Shown here in pieces: positions 49,967 through 61,714 of a DNA stretch of 64,000 nucleotides. The first letter of the stretch is position 1, and each line of letters starts with the position of its first letter. The DNA is from Trema orientale (lineage: Eukaryota > Streptophyta > Magnoliopsida > Rosales > Cannabaceae), in assembly GCA_002914845.1 (NCBI GenBank), contig JXTC01000084.1, forward strand, positions 473,660 to 537,659, given 5' to 3'. A model generated the notes under the pieces. It worked only from the letters and a program-made list of their open reading frames with translations, did not search any database and was not told where the DNA came from. Both the position numbers and the translations under genes were made by a program.

Positions 49967-52900
49967 TGTGATACTCAAGATTCTCACATGTATAATAAGC
50001 CAATAATAAACATGTTCATATTGCATAATAAACAAATCAAGTAATTTAGTATTAACTTTATATTAAATTGCTCATTCCTTATTATCAAATGCTTTCGATA
50101 TATATTATTACACCGATGTTTGTCGAAGTGTCCATGCAGTGTAAAGGCTCAATACCTCAGAGAGAGAGAACTTGGCGTGTGAAAGGAACAAAGAATATAT
50201 TGATTAATATAATGCAATGTGTATATCTATAAAAATTATGTTTGTTGATAACTTGATCAAATGGTAGTTTTTCGGTAAAATGTATTTTTCACGCTTTTTG
50301 GAGCCCATTTCACAGTGTGTTTAACATGTAAATTTGCTTTTATTTAATGTCTAGAACTTATTTCTAGTATTTCCAAAAATATTGGTTCTAGGTAAGCATG
50401 AGGTGGCAGTCACTGTACTGAATTATGTTCAATTGCACTAAGCTAGCTTAGATTCAGCTTAATCGCGTAATGTCATTTTTATATATTTTAATAATTAGGT
50501 ATTGATATTATGTATGCATTATTAATTAGAGTCTAATTGACTTATTTTTATGTTTAATGATTGGCTATGGGGCTAGGTTCCACAAATTACAATAAGATTG
50601 GCTATATGGGATTATAAGTCAAAGTATGACTAGATTTCATCTTCTAAGCTAGGTTTCACTATTTTGGTCTATACTTGAGTGTATAGGAATGGCCAGTAAC
50701 GTGATGACTAAGCCAAGAGTGATTTAAAACTGGACACATGGAAAGTTAGAGTGTGAAATACTAAAAATACCCCTTAGAATTTAAGTTATACCTTTTCTTA
50801 GTCGTTAAGTATTGATTTTGGACCAAATCTAGTCATTTCCTTTCTCTTTCTCTCCAGTCACGATTTGAATTATACCAGCCACTGTCTAGGGTTCTCTCAA
50901 CTCCTTTTAGCCATATCCAAGAGTTTTCAAGTGGTAGAACTCAAATTGGAGCTCAAGAAAGTAAGATAGGTCCAAACTAGTCAAGGTAATTCTACTAGTT
51001 CTTCTTCCTAGATTTTTTTTTTTATTTCAATTCTCCACTTGATTCAACTTAAATAATGGTTTTTCTAGGTCCTCTTGAGTCCTAAAATCAATTTCAAAGC
51101 CTTAGAAATCAGTTTTGTAGAATTAGAAGGCAAGAGCTTCAACAAAAGTTCAAACTAGTCAAGGTGAGCTTTTTGTGGAATTTAAAATTGGTAATTTATT
51201 TCTTTTACTTTAGCTCTTAAATCAAAGCTTTTATTTGATGAATAAAGGTCCTCAAAAATTTTATATATTATTGGAAACATAGAATTTAAGTGGAAGATTA
51301 AAGTCAGACTTAATGCCTCAAAGTTTATTATTTATGGATTTATGTGTTTTTATTGTTAGAATAAATTCTCTATACTTGTAATCTGATTTTATAAAATTGA
51401 AATGTATATTTTATTGATCCTATTATGTAAATATATTTGTTTGATTGTTGGTTTTGACAATAAAAAAGTACAAAAGTAGTTTTAAACTTTGTCTAAACTG
51501 AAAGGAATTTAAGTGCACCTAAGTTATTCTAAATAATCCTCTTTGAGGTATATATATTGGAATTGGCTTGTAAAATGTTATTGCAGGTTTAAAACTATGA
51601 TTTTAATCATGTGAGAATGTCTTAAAAATAAGGGAGGTGCTGTCCAAATATTTTTAAAACCAACTGGTACTATTTAGAAACAAATGGACTAGTTTTTAAG
51701 AAAGTATGTGCCATTTTGGATCATTTTTATATTAAAGAACTACTATTCATGTTTTGCTGATTTTAAACAGTTTTCAATACTAGTTATTAGCAACTACATA
51801 CCTCATATCACTTGTATGCTTTCGGTTCATATTGTGATCAAGTTTCCTGATTTTGTGAAAGTTGTGATTACAGTCTTATGATCATTTTCTTTAAGCATTT
51901 TACATTGTAGTGATTACTCTAGTAATAAAATTGATATCAGGTTTTCCATACACCTTGCCACAGAGAATACTGACCATTTTTACTATCTTTTCTATCAGAC
52001 ACAAGGTAAGTAAAGATTTATTTTAACTGTATTACAAGAACATTAGTAGATACAAGATATTTTTCTACATGCTTATATGTATTATATCAATTATATATTA
52101 TTTATATGGTTAATGTTAAATTCATAAAAGACATAAGCATGGCATGATCATTTAGTATGATTTTTAAAAAAGTGAAGTTTTTCACGCATTGGATTTAAAG
52201 CAGTACCATTGTACTGAACTTTACAAGATATATTCTACGTACATGGTTTAGTATGTCTACATTGGGTAGGAATGGTTTGCACAAGCATCCTTCCTACATA
52301 GTTGGGCATGGCTTATCGACTGCTGAGACTGAGTATTGTACTATGAGATTTATTAGGTGCATTACCTAATCGGTCTGCGTTGGGTAAGTATGGTTTGCAT
52401 TGGCCATATTTTTTCTTTCCGTACAGGTGGGCACGGCCTACGGACTGCCGCGACTTTGTAGTGTACTCAAGGGTCCTATAAAGAAACTTTTTCTAAGAAA
52501 AGTGCATTAAAATGAAAAGTTATGAAAGAAAAAGTACAATGGGAATGTCAATAAAGTTTATGCATGAAACACGGTCACGAGCATGCATGATCTTTACTTA
52601 CTGAGCATTAGCTCATTTAGTTCTTGTGATGCAGGTGAGAAGATATATGATGTATAGAATTGTTGGTTGGCTAGCACGCTTTTTTGTCACTATGATTATA
52701 CAGATATACACTAGCTTGACTTATGGGCACTATTTTTGTATTTTGATATTTTGATATGGTGTAAATATTATTGCTGATGGCAAGATAATCTGATAAACAC
52801 TTTTTAGTTGTACATTTTGTAAAGACACTTTTAAAAAGTAATGCCACGTAGCTTGTTTTGTTTTAGAGTTATTAAAGTTTAAATTGGCTCATTTTTTTAA

Positions 52901-52985
52901 ACAAAACTAAAATTATAGTTTATAAAATAATAATACTTCCTATTTTGACCTATATAGTCATATAGATAAGCTAGGGGGTATTACA
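49967..52985 (+). mobile_element. Solo LTR, second copy, opposite orientation
   Basis: From TGTGATACTCAAG to GGGGTATTACA, about 3.0 kb, non-coding. It aligns in reverse complement with 36629-39770: for example gtttgtcgaagtgtccatgc (about 50118) and atggtagtttttcggtaaaa (about 50260) have counterparts near 39600 and 39450. The five flanking bases (cgtta and cgtac) match only partly, and it is more degraded than the other copy, so it is probably older. Confidence 0.65.
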
Positions 52986-53867
52986 CGTACAATTCAGCTA
53001 AAGCAAAATAGAAGTCATAATTATCCCCTTAAAGATCTAAATCAGATAACAAAAATATCACATAAAAATAATTAAAAAAAAACCACACTATTTCTACAAT
53101 GCTCTTAAATACTCTAGAAATTTCCATGGCCGGTTACGGAAAATGAAAAAAAATAACCAATTTCAAATATCAACAAAAATAAAATCTAAATAAAAATAAT
53201 CCAAAATACAACAAATATTACACAATATGATTTGAGACCGAAAAAATATTAGAATAAAGCAAAAGAGCCTCGTACAACAGACCATAGCAGATCCAAAACG
53301 CAAAGGAATAAAGAACATACCTCATGCAAAGACAAAATAAAAGGCCAGCTTCAGAACATCACTAACAATCGGCAGATCAAGTAAACAACCATGAAGAAAA
53401 AAATTGGAAACCAGCGAGTAAAAAAAATAAAAAAAGGCCCAATATCAAAGAAGACAAATCAAAATCACCGGACAAATAGAAAAAAGAGAAGAAGCTATAT
53501 CCTAAAGTAATCGAAATCAAAAGCAAAAGGCAAAGAAGAGAGATCAGGAGAAAAGAGAGAGGAAAGGACACAATGTAAAGAAGAAAGAGAAGACAACAAC
53601 TTAGAAAGAGGAGAGAGCAATCAAAAACCGTGTCCAGCAAAAGAATCCAAAGAGCCAAGATGTGGAAATGACAAAGAATCCAAAAGCCCTCCCCAAGTCA
53701 AGGGCAAAATATAGGAGCATTTTGGTCAAATCATTTAAATGACCAAAAAAATCTCCGTCCAACCCCTCAGACGAAGCAGGCACAAAAGGGCCAAAAAAAG
53801 GGGGGAAAAAAAAGAATGTTGTTCTTTCTATAGTGATTTTCAACTCAACTTTAGATATATATAATAA
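52986..53867. other. A-rich stretch, pyrimidine-rich on minus strand
   Basis: On the minus strand 53850-53280 is rich in T and C (tctctcctctttctaagttg and similar) and includes tgcatgaggtatgttc, a passable 5' splice-site context, near 53310-53325. This looks like a plant 5' leader followed by an intron, but no protein match supports a gene. The 93-residue frame at 53377-53658 is Leu/Phe-rich low-complexity text. Confidence 0.3.
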
Positions 53868-55636
53868 TATGTTATTTCTCTGTGCAAATTCAAAATTAGT
53901 TTCTAGGTGAATAATAATTTTTCTTAACTACAAAATGATGGATGTGAGAAAGGATACGCATACAAGATCACTCAAATTTTCTCTGAACTATTAGAGAAAA
54001 AGTATCGTACGTCTTCATATTCCGCATCAAAGAGACACTCAAGAGTAAAAATTTTATCCACTGAAAGTGGTCCCTACCCTAATTTTTGCCCATTTTAAGT
54101 ATACGTCCATTTTTTGAATGCTATATCAAAATCACTAGTACATATATACATAAGTATAAATTATGATGTACCCATTATAAAAACTAATATACTTAGCAGA
54201 TAAACTAAAAATGATATATAAGTATATAAATTAAAGTTGGTATATAAGTAGATATACAAAGTTTAAACATACATATATACTCATTCATTTAGGTATGAAA
54301 AAGAAAAAAACAAAAACAAAAACAAAGTGCTAAAAAAAGGATATACACTCTGATTTTCCATTATCTAGTGAATTTTACCCTTAACACCGCCCTTCCCATG
54401 CTTAACAGAAGATTTTATTAAAACAAGAAAAGCACACATAATAATTAGCAAAAATTATTGAAACTGATGAATAATATTTATCTATAATACAAGGTTTATT
54501 GGTAATTATTTTAAAAAAAAAGTAATCAAAGAAATTAAAAAGGAAAATATTAATAATTAACTTAATTATATATAAATTAACAGTAGTTAATAATTATCGT
54601 AAGTATACTAATAGATAATAAGTGTTTAAAAAGTAGTAATTAAATAAATCAATAATATAAATGAATAATTGCCAATAATTATCACGTACTAACAGATATT
54701 TATAATAGTACCGATAATTATAACTACTAGTAAATAAATTAATAGTTACCCCATATACCTACTTATTAGTAAATAAAAGTAGCCTCAACTAATGTCTTGT
54801 CAAAACTATGGGAAAAAAAAAAAAGAAATCGATGGGAAAAACCTATAAATACTACCACTTTAAAATTAAGATTTCATTATTTTTCGTTCCACTATTAATC
54901 CCCACCCACACTATAAAAATATTGTTTGCCCTCTCCCGTGGCGGACCAACAAAGGCATCTCAGCCACTTGGCTTCTTCTCCTTATTTTTTCATTCCAGTA
55001 TAATTTTTTTCTCTCTTGATTATTTAGTAATTAGTACTATTTTTTTTCCTTCTTGTTTCTATTTACTTTGTAAATAATGGTAATATACATAACATATGAA
55101 GCTAATTTTCTATTAAGGGCCGAAAATGGTCGCATGGTGTGATTTAAAAAAAAAAAATAGAGTAAACTCTTTTTCAAAGCTACATATTGGAAAACGTTTC
55201 TCCTCCGGCCTTTTTTATATATTTTTTTATATTGCTCACATACTTGCACATGAATTGTGTAGAATACATAAATCATTTGATACAGTCGATAATCACAACC
55301 ACGAATAAATAGATAAATAAATAAATATATAAAAGTATAAATTTTGGCTGAAATAGCCCGTCATCACTTATACCTGTAGCACCAATTTGTCTATGTAATC
55401 ATTCTCGAATTATGTGATTGTTATAATAATATTTTTTTTGGTTACAAATTGTTAAATATTTAACATAAATAAGTCATTATAGAGCACAAAATTTAGTAAC
55501 TATGGTCAAGAATGAGATTTTAAATTTTTAACTTACATAGTAGACTACCAAGACTTATAACAAGACTTATGCAACTAATACTACAATGATTGATTTCTTT
55601 TTTCTTCACAAACTGTTAAATTTTTAACAGAAATGA

Positions 55637-56360
55637 GGGCCAGTTTGGTAGAGCTGTAGATTTTAAGGAAAACACTTTTAGCTATGCTGAAGGAAAAATC
55701 CACTGTAGCTTAAAGCAACAGAGTACGTGTTTGGTAAATTGTAATATTAAAGTGTTGTGACCTGAAAAAGCTGTACTAAAGTGTTTGATAAACTGTATGA
55801 CTAAATTATTGTGTAAATATAAAATTACCAAAATAAATATCATTACACAATTATGCATATTTATAGAAAAGAGTTTATAAATATTTTTTACAATTATGCA
55901 TATTTGTACATACTAAAGATATTAATACTTTTTTCAAAAAAGATTTGATATGAAAATAAGCTCAATTAAATTTATTTTATCTGAATTTAAAATTTCAATA
56001 AAGAATCAACTTGGTTACTTCAAATAATTAATATGAAGAGTATTTTAGTCAATTATGATTTAAATATATTAATACTTTTTTAAAAAAAAATTGATATAAA
56101 AATAAATTCAATTAAATGTGTGGTATTTTTACTTTTAAGTTAGGGTATTTTAGCTATTACGATTTATTCATTAAAAGATAGTGTAGATTACTGCATAATC
56201 TAAAAATTAAAGCTGCTTTAGGCCAGCTTTGGCTTCTAACTGTAGCTTTATCAAAAATTATTGAATAATCTGATTTTTAGGTTTTCATCAAACACCTTTT
56301 GGCTCACAGATTATTTGAAAAGTATTTTTAGCTTGTTAAGAAGCTAAACTAAACTGGCCC
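55637..56360. mobile_element. TIR element in copy 1 (non-autonomous DNA transposon)
   Basis: The ends GGGCCAGTTTGGTAGAGCT and (reverse complement of the right end) GGGCCAGTTTAGTTTAGCT are imperfect inverted repeats. There is no reading frame, and the block is absent from the aligned place in copy 2. GGGCC(A/T)GTTTGG-like ends occur in PIF/Harbinger and hAT MITEs; the superfamily was not settled because no clean target duplication is visible. Confidence 0.65.
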
Positions 56361-56470
56361 TAAAAGGATCATTACTGTAACAGTTACATAATTCTAGGGT
56401 CATTACTAACCAGTGTAATTCAAAGACCATTATTATATTTAACCCTCATATTTCTACATGTTAAATATAT

Positions 56471-56478
56471 TATTTATA
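56471..56478 (+). promoter_or_regulatory. TATA-like box, pseudogene copy
   Basis: tatttata lies 137 bases before the start codon, in a well-conserved block shared with 61579-61586 of the intact copy. Confidence 0.35.
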
Positions 56479-56535
56479 CAGCATAGATTTTAGGTTACTA
56501 AGTGAAAGCTAACAAATTAATTAGACTGATTTATA

Positions 56536-56601
56536 TGCGTCAATCTTGTAAGCAAAATATGAAATATTTCATGTGTCTCTTCCTTTCGTTATACATCTGA
56601 T
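56536..56601 (+). other. Upstream ORF of CYP94 pseudogene
   Basis: A 21-codon frame, MRQSCKQNMKYFMCLFLSLY plus Ile, ends six bases before the CYP94-type start codon at 56608. It matches the 21-codon upstream frame of the intact gene in length and at 17 of 21 residues. Confidence 0.45.
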
Positions 56602-56607
56602 TCTCTA

Positions 56608-56787
56608 TGGAGCTCTTCTCTACCCTAATGTTTTTCTTCCATCTCCTTTCTCTCTATCTCTACTTTCATTTCTATCAAATAAAGCCCAAGAAACTGTATA
56701 CTCCCACAATCATCAAAAACTACCCTGTACTCGGATACTTTCCGGAAATCATTAAGAACCGAGATAGAATATACGATCAAGACTAAG
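56608..56787 (+). pseudogene. CYP94 5' fragment (truncated duplicate)
   Basis: It begins MELFSTLMFFFHLLSLYLY and continues through the hinge (KPKKLYTPTIIKNYPVLGYF) to EIIKNRDRIYD, closely matching the first 57 residues of the intact gene at 61715. Two codons of unrelated sequence and a stop follow. The membrane anchor and hinge are present, but every catalytic part (oxygen-binding helix, ExxR, heme loop) is missing, so no working P450 can be made. The upstream region is retained, so the fragment could still be transcribed. The break coincides with the end of the tandem duplication, which suggests truncation by the duplication itself and not later decay. Confidence 0.9.
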
Positions 56788-58924
56788 ATAATGTGATACT
56801 AGTACTTTGTATTATTCAATTTTATTTTTAGAGTGATTAGAAAGTCAATCTAGTCACTTTTTTGACTTACTTTCATAACGTCACATCTAATTAGACTTTT
56901 TTTCTTACAATGACTTATTTTATGTGACACTTATGCTTGATATTACACAATTTCTTTAACTACGACGGTTGTTTTTTCGTTGAGACAAGTTGATTGTAGA
57001 GAGGTGCAAAGCATGTGATCTAAAGTACAGAGTGAGCTGAAATGATCAAGTGTGGATGAAAAGGGTTCAGCTGGAGAGGATTCACTAGTGGAATTCATGT
57101 GGCTTCACTGCATTAAGTGGATTATTGAAGCTGCACGTGTGGCAAATAAAAATGGTGATAGGGAGCGGTTTCACAGTGATGGAGAAAAGCGCAAAGCACT
57201 GGATTAGGGCCAGATGGAAAGTGGCTGACATGTGGGATCCGTTGCCTAACAAACTCGTCTTCTTGGCCCGTTATCTCCATGCACGAATTTGGTTCCCTGG
57301 AGCTCGAACAGCCCTAAATGGGAGTAGCCATTTCTTTGAACTCACGCAGCCGGTCTTCGTGCGACCCCATTTAATTTTTATATTTTGTTTTTCGAAAATT
57401 CTAATTTTTTAATGACCCTTTTGCCCTTTTTACATCCAAAATGCCATTTTTTTTTTTTTTGCCATTTTAACGACTTTTACCAAATTTCACCTACAAAATA
57501 AAATAAAGTAAACTAGAAATTAACATAAAATAAAAGGAAATAAAATAGAAACCCATAAAATGAAATAAAATAAAGTAAAATAACATAACATAAACATAAA
57601 ATAAACTAAATAGCAAACAAGATTAATTTATTTAACCATGAATAAATTGTCATTTTAAGCACAAAATAATTCTATTTTCATAGAGTTATCAGGAAAGTTG
57701 TGGTAGATACGTTATGGGTGACTGATATACTATATTGGTAATTTGTCTAGATATATTAGTAAAATGTATAAGAAAATAAAATAATTTTAAAAAGAAAATT
57801 AAAAGTTTTTTTAGAAAAGAAAAGTTTGCAATTACAAGAATTTCATAGAGTTTTCACTTTTCATTTTATTTTATGGTTAAAAATAATTAGAATTTTTCTG
57901 AATTTATCTAAATATACACCAGACCTAAGATTATTTAAGTTACAATATTTTCCTATTTTCTAGAATCCATTCAATTTCAATTCCTTAAATATCATCCAAT
58001 GCAACTATCTATTCTCCCTTCCAAAACGAAAACACATGTTAGTTTGTTGTGTTTATTTTTTAATATCTTATTCAATAAAGTAACACTAATTAATATAAGA
58101 TCATTAACAAGTAAATGGAGTCAAATTTTAGAAAGCCAAGGGTGGCATCATTAATAGCCATATTATATTTTCTAGTTATCACAGAAGTCCAAGGGGAAAT
58201 GGATTTGGATTAGTGGAAAATTATAATGTACTTCTCTTTAATTTTAAAATGATCAAGCCTTTATAGTGTACCCTCAAGTGCTTCTTTTAATTTTGTATTG
58301 CTGACTATTAAATAAGCAAGTAGTTTGATCATTTTTTAAAAAAAAAAATCTCAAAGTCTAATTTGAAAAGCGGTTAAAAGAAATGTATTATTACATTACG
58401 TTTAGATCTAAGAGAACTGTTTTTGTTTTTTAATTTTATGATCATGATTTTTGAAGTTTGTTGTTCTATCATTATTTATGCGGCTAAATTTGCATGAATT
58501 ATGTTAAACTTTACTGAACTGTGTCGTCTTTTATGACTTAATGATAAAAGATAGCACTTATTGTCTTACTCCTACATTGGTAATCCTTTGGAGTGTGTTA
58601 TCATTTTATGTTCTATATTACCAGATTGTGTTGTATATTATAATAATCATTTTATGTGGCTATTGACTTTTTTGCCACCACTTATTCGTGGACAATTACA
58701 ATTTTGTCTTAAAATAAATACATTATAAATTGTCCATTTTTTGACACTTAAAGAATTCGGTAAAGGAAACCTCCTATTACAGGTTACCAACTCCACTTTT
58801 ACTATTTTAACGGGACATTATTAGCTTTTCATAATAATTAATACGCGTAACCTATTGTACTTTTACGGGCGTGACTAGTCCATTTTTTCAACAAACGGAC
58901 ATCATCCAAGGCCGTAACTATGAA
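56788..58924. other. Spacer between duplicates
   Basis: No gene was recognised. A less AT-rich block (56990-57400) includes a 95-residue frame (57125-57412) without a known domain. Between 57490 and 57620 lies an A-rich AAAT/AAAAT low-complexity run. The rest is AT-rich. Confidence 0.5.
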
Positions 58925-59146
58925 TATATATAAACACATATAGGTTATAATAAACAGGGAGGGATAGATGTAATTTCGTCGATGGGACCAGTATTATTTA
59001 TGTTTTGTCCAACACAAATCATATTTTGATTAACATATGTTAGTTAAAATGTAACATGTACTGGTCAAAACATGAATAAAACTGGTCCCATAAAGAAGAT
59101 TATATTCGTAATAAATATATATACACATTAAATATAAATTTTATAT
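58925..59146 (+). repeat. Foldback unit and flank upstream of copy 2
   Basis: atagatgtaatttcgtcgat to actggtcccataaagaagat (about 58964-59095) is a diverged member of the foldback family. With its flanks it aligns with 30760-31012. Confidence 0.65.
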
Positions 59147-59318
59147 GGGGATGGCTACGGTAGGGGCGTCCCTACGTAGGGTCATGCCTTAATTATCGTT
59201 GGATGGGAATCTGTGGGGAATAACGGAAATCTGTGGAGAATCTATTTATATACAGATTCCCATTCAACGGTGAATAGACAGGGCCCTACGTAGGGGTGCC
59301 CCTACCGTAGACGCGCCC
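59147..59318. mobile_element. Mutator-like MITE with 9-bp target duplication
   Basis: 172 bp with long inverted ends: ctacggtaggggcgtcccta on the left, and ctacggtaggggcaccccta when the right end is read in reverse. It is flanked by the exact 9-bp repeat attttatat (59138-59146 and 59319-59327). A 9-bp duplication with long TIRs is the mark of Mutator-like elements. The paralogous sequence near 31000-31020 lacks the insert and has one target copy. It encodes nothing. Confidence 0.85.
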
Positions 59319-59327
59319 ATTTTATAT

Positions 59328-59531
59328 TTAATATACCATTCACGTTGCTCTTGGAGAAAGCAACATTGGTTTCTCAGCCTCTCATCCCGCTTTTTGGCCT
59401 CTCAATCTATTATATCACTTTTAAAAGACACGTGATATACCTATTTCCGAGATCGCTTTATGCGAAAGGGATGTTGTTAAAATATGACGTGGCAGTATTG
59501 TGATGTAGAAAGTAAATTTTATAGTAATGAA
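59328..59531 (+). repeat. Block B, second copy
   Basis: It aligns with 31013-31215 (landmarks cacgttgctcttg, cgctttatgcgaaagggatg, acgtggcagta). It lies just before the start of duplication copy 2. Confidence 0.75.
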
Positions 59532-60841
59532 TCTGTCATTTCTCTATGCAAACTCTAAATTAGTTTCTAGGTGAATAACAGTTTTTTTTTTTTAACTACA
59601 AAATGATGGATGTGATAAAGGACATGCATGCAAGATCACTCAAATTTTCTCTGAACTATTAGAGAAAAAATATCGTACGTCTTCATATTCCTCGTCAAAG
59701 AGACACTAAAGAGCCAAATTTTATCCACTGAAAGTGGCCCCTATCCTAATTTTGGGCCTATTTTAAATATGCATCGGATTTTTGAATGCTATATCAAAAT
59801 CACTAGTACATATACATAAGTATAAATTATGACGTACCTATTATAAAAATTAATATACTTAGTAGATAAACTAAAGATGGCATATAAGTAGATAAACTAA
59901 AACTAGTATATAAGTAGATATACAAAGTTTAAACATACATATACTCATTCATTTAGATATAAAAAAAAAAAAAAACAAAAATAAAAACAAAAACAAAGTG
60001 TTAAAAAAAAGGATACACACTCTAATTTTCCATTATCTAGTGAATTTTACCTTTAACACCGCCCTCCCCATGCTGAAGATTTTATTAAAAGAAGAAAAAC
60101 ACGCACAATAATTAGCAAAAATTATTGAATAATTAAAGAAATTAAAAAGGAAAATAGTAACAATTAACTTAATTATATATAAATTAACAATAACTAATAA
60201 TTATAGCAAATATACTAATAGATAATAGGTATTTAAAAAGTAGTAATTAAATTAATAATATAAATGAATAATTGCTAATAATTTTCATATACTAATAGAT
60301 ATTTATAATAGTACCGATAATTATAACTACTAATAAATAAATTAATAGTAACATCATATACTACTTATTAGTAAATAGAATTAGCCTCTAATAATGTCTT
60401 GTCAAAACTATGGGGGAAAAAAAAAGAAATCGGTGGGAAAAACCCCCACTCACACTATAAAAATATTGTTTGTCCTCTCTAGTGGCGGACCAACAAAGGC
60501 ATCTCAGCCACTCTGTTTCTTCTCCTTATTTTTTCATTCCAATATTTTTTTTTTCTCTGTTGATTATTTAGTACTAGTTTTTGTCTTTTTTGTTTTTATT
60601 TACTTTTTAAATAATGGAAATATACATAACATATGAAGCTAATTTTCTATTAAGGGCCGAAAATGGCCGCATGGTGTGATTTTTTTAAAATTTTTTGGAG
60701 TAAACTCTTTTTCAAAGCTTATATTGGAAAATGTTTCTGCTCCAGCTTTTTTTATATTGCTCACATGCTTGCACATGAATTGTCTAGAATACATAAATCA
60801 TTTGATACAGTCGATAATCACAACCACGAATAAATAAATAA

Positions 60842-60872
<31 letters not shown>

Positions 60873-61232
60873 TAAATTTTTGACCAAATAGGCCCTCACT
60901 TATACACGTAGTTTGACCCTTTAACATCTTTGAATTATGTAATGGTTATAATAACGATTTTTTTATTACAAATTATTAAATATTAAACACAAACAAATTA
61001 TTATAAAGTATAAAATTTGATAACTATAGTTAAAAATGTGATTCTGAATTTTTAACTTATATAATAAATTATCAAGACTTATACAACTATTGCTACAATG
61101 ACTGTTTTTTTTTTTCTTCACAAATTGTTAAATTTTTAAGAGAAATGAGCCTTATGTAAAACACACAATTTAGTAATTATATCTAAAAATAATATTCTGA
61201 CTTATAGAAATAAATAATGTCCAATTATATAG

Positions 61233-61438
61233 ATATGTATATATACTTTAAAAAGTGGGGCTTAACTAATGACCTCTACTTATTACCAATTAAAGGAAAA
61301 TACTTACTACTACCCAATTTCCACCCCATCCTATTAGGGATAATAGGTTTTCACGCCTACTCCCAGTGTGACTCGAACCTAGGACTGAGGTCCCAGATAA
61401 TGGGTGCTCTTACCATTTGAGCTAACCCACTTCGTCTA
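61233..61438 (-). mobile_element. tRNA-derived SINE with 13-bp target duplication
   Basis: On the minus strand the head reads gtgggttagctcaaatggta. It carries an RNA polymerase III A box (tagctcaaatgg, 61413-61424) and B box (ggttcgagtc, 61370-61379) at tRNA-like spacing, followed by a non-tRNA body. The insertion is flanked by tccaattatatag on both sides (61220-61232 and 61439-61451). The sequence cannot fold as a full tRNA. It sits in copy 2 of the duplication, about 280 bp before the CYP94 start codon, and is absent from copy 1. Confidence 0.88.
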
Positions 61439-61578
61439 TCCAATTATATAGTTTATGACAAAATAATCATTGCTATAACAGTTACATAATTCATGATTCA
61501 TTACTATTAAATGTAATATGTAATTTCATAGACCGTTATTGTATTCAGCCCTGTCATATTTCTACATGTTAAATATGT

Positions 61579-61586
61579 TATTTATA
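61579..61586 (+). promoter_or_regulatory. TATA-like box of CYP94 gene
   Basis: tatttata sits 136 bases before the start codon in a block nearly unchanged between both duplicates. Usual plant spacing would place transcription start near 61610-61620, leaving a leader of about 100 bases. This is prediction only. Confidence 0.4.
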
Positions 61587-61642
61587 CGGCATAGATTTTA
61601 GGTTACTAACTGAAAGCTAACAAATTAATTAACCCCATTTAT

Positions 61643-61708
61643 ATGCGTCAATCTTGTAAGCAAACCGTGAAATATTTCATGTGTCTCTCCCTTTCTTGTT
61701 ACATCTGA
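61643..61708 (+). other. Upstream ORF in CYP94 leader
   Basis: A 21-codon frame, MRQSCKQTVKYFMCLSLSCY plus Ile, ends at 61708, six bases before the main ATG at 61715. It has a second in-frame ATG at 61679. If transcription starts at the predicted site, ribosomes would meet this frame first, and the short distance to the main ATG would disfavour re-initiation. It could damp translation. Confidence 0.45.
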
Positions 61709-61714
61709 TTCTCT

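Larger units (their letters stand above)
53868..56778 (+). repeat. Tandem duplication copy 1 (CYP94 upstream region and gene start)
   Basis: It aligns with 59532-61883 over its whole length, from the ttctctgtgcaaattc / ttctctatgcaaactc region through block A (54940-55306 / 60483-60835), the TATA-like box and the first 57 or so codons of a CYP94 gene. Identity is roughly 90% by eye in clean stretches. It contains a 724-bp TIR element that copy 2 lacks. The match ends at 56778, inside the coding region. Confidence 0.9.

Noticed and set aside
61380-61430. A possible tRNA gene on the minus strand
   Set aside because: A and B boxes are present, but the acceptor stem and length do not fit a tRNA, and 13-bp target duplications show that it is a SINE.
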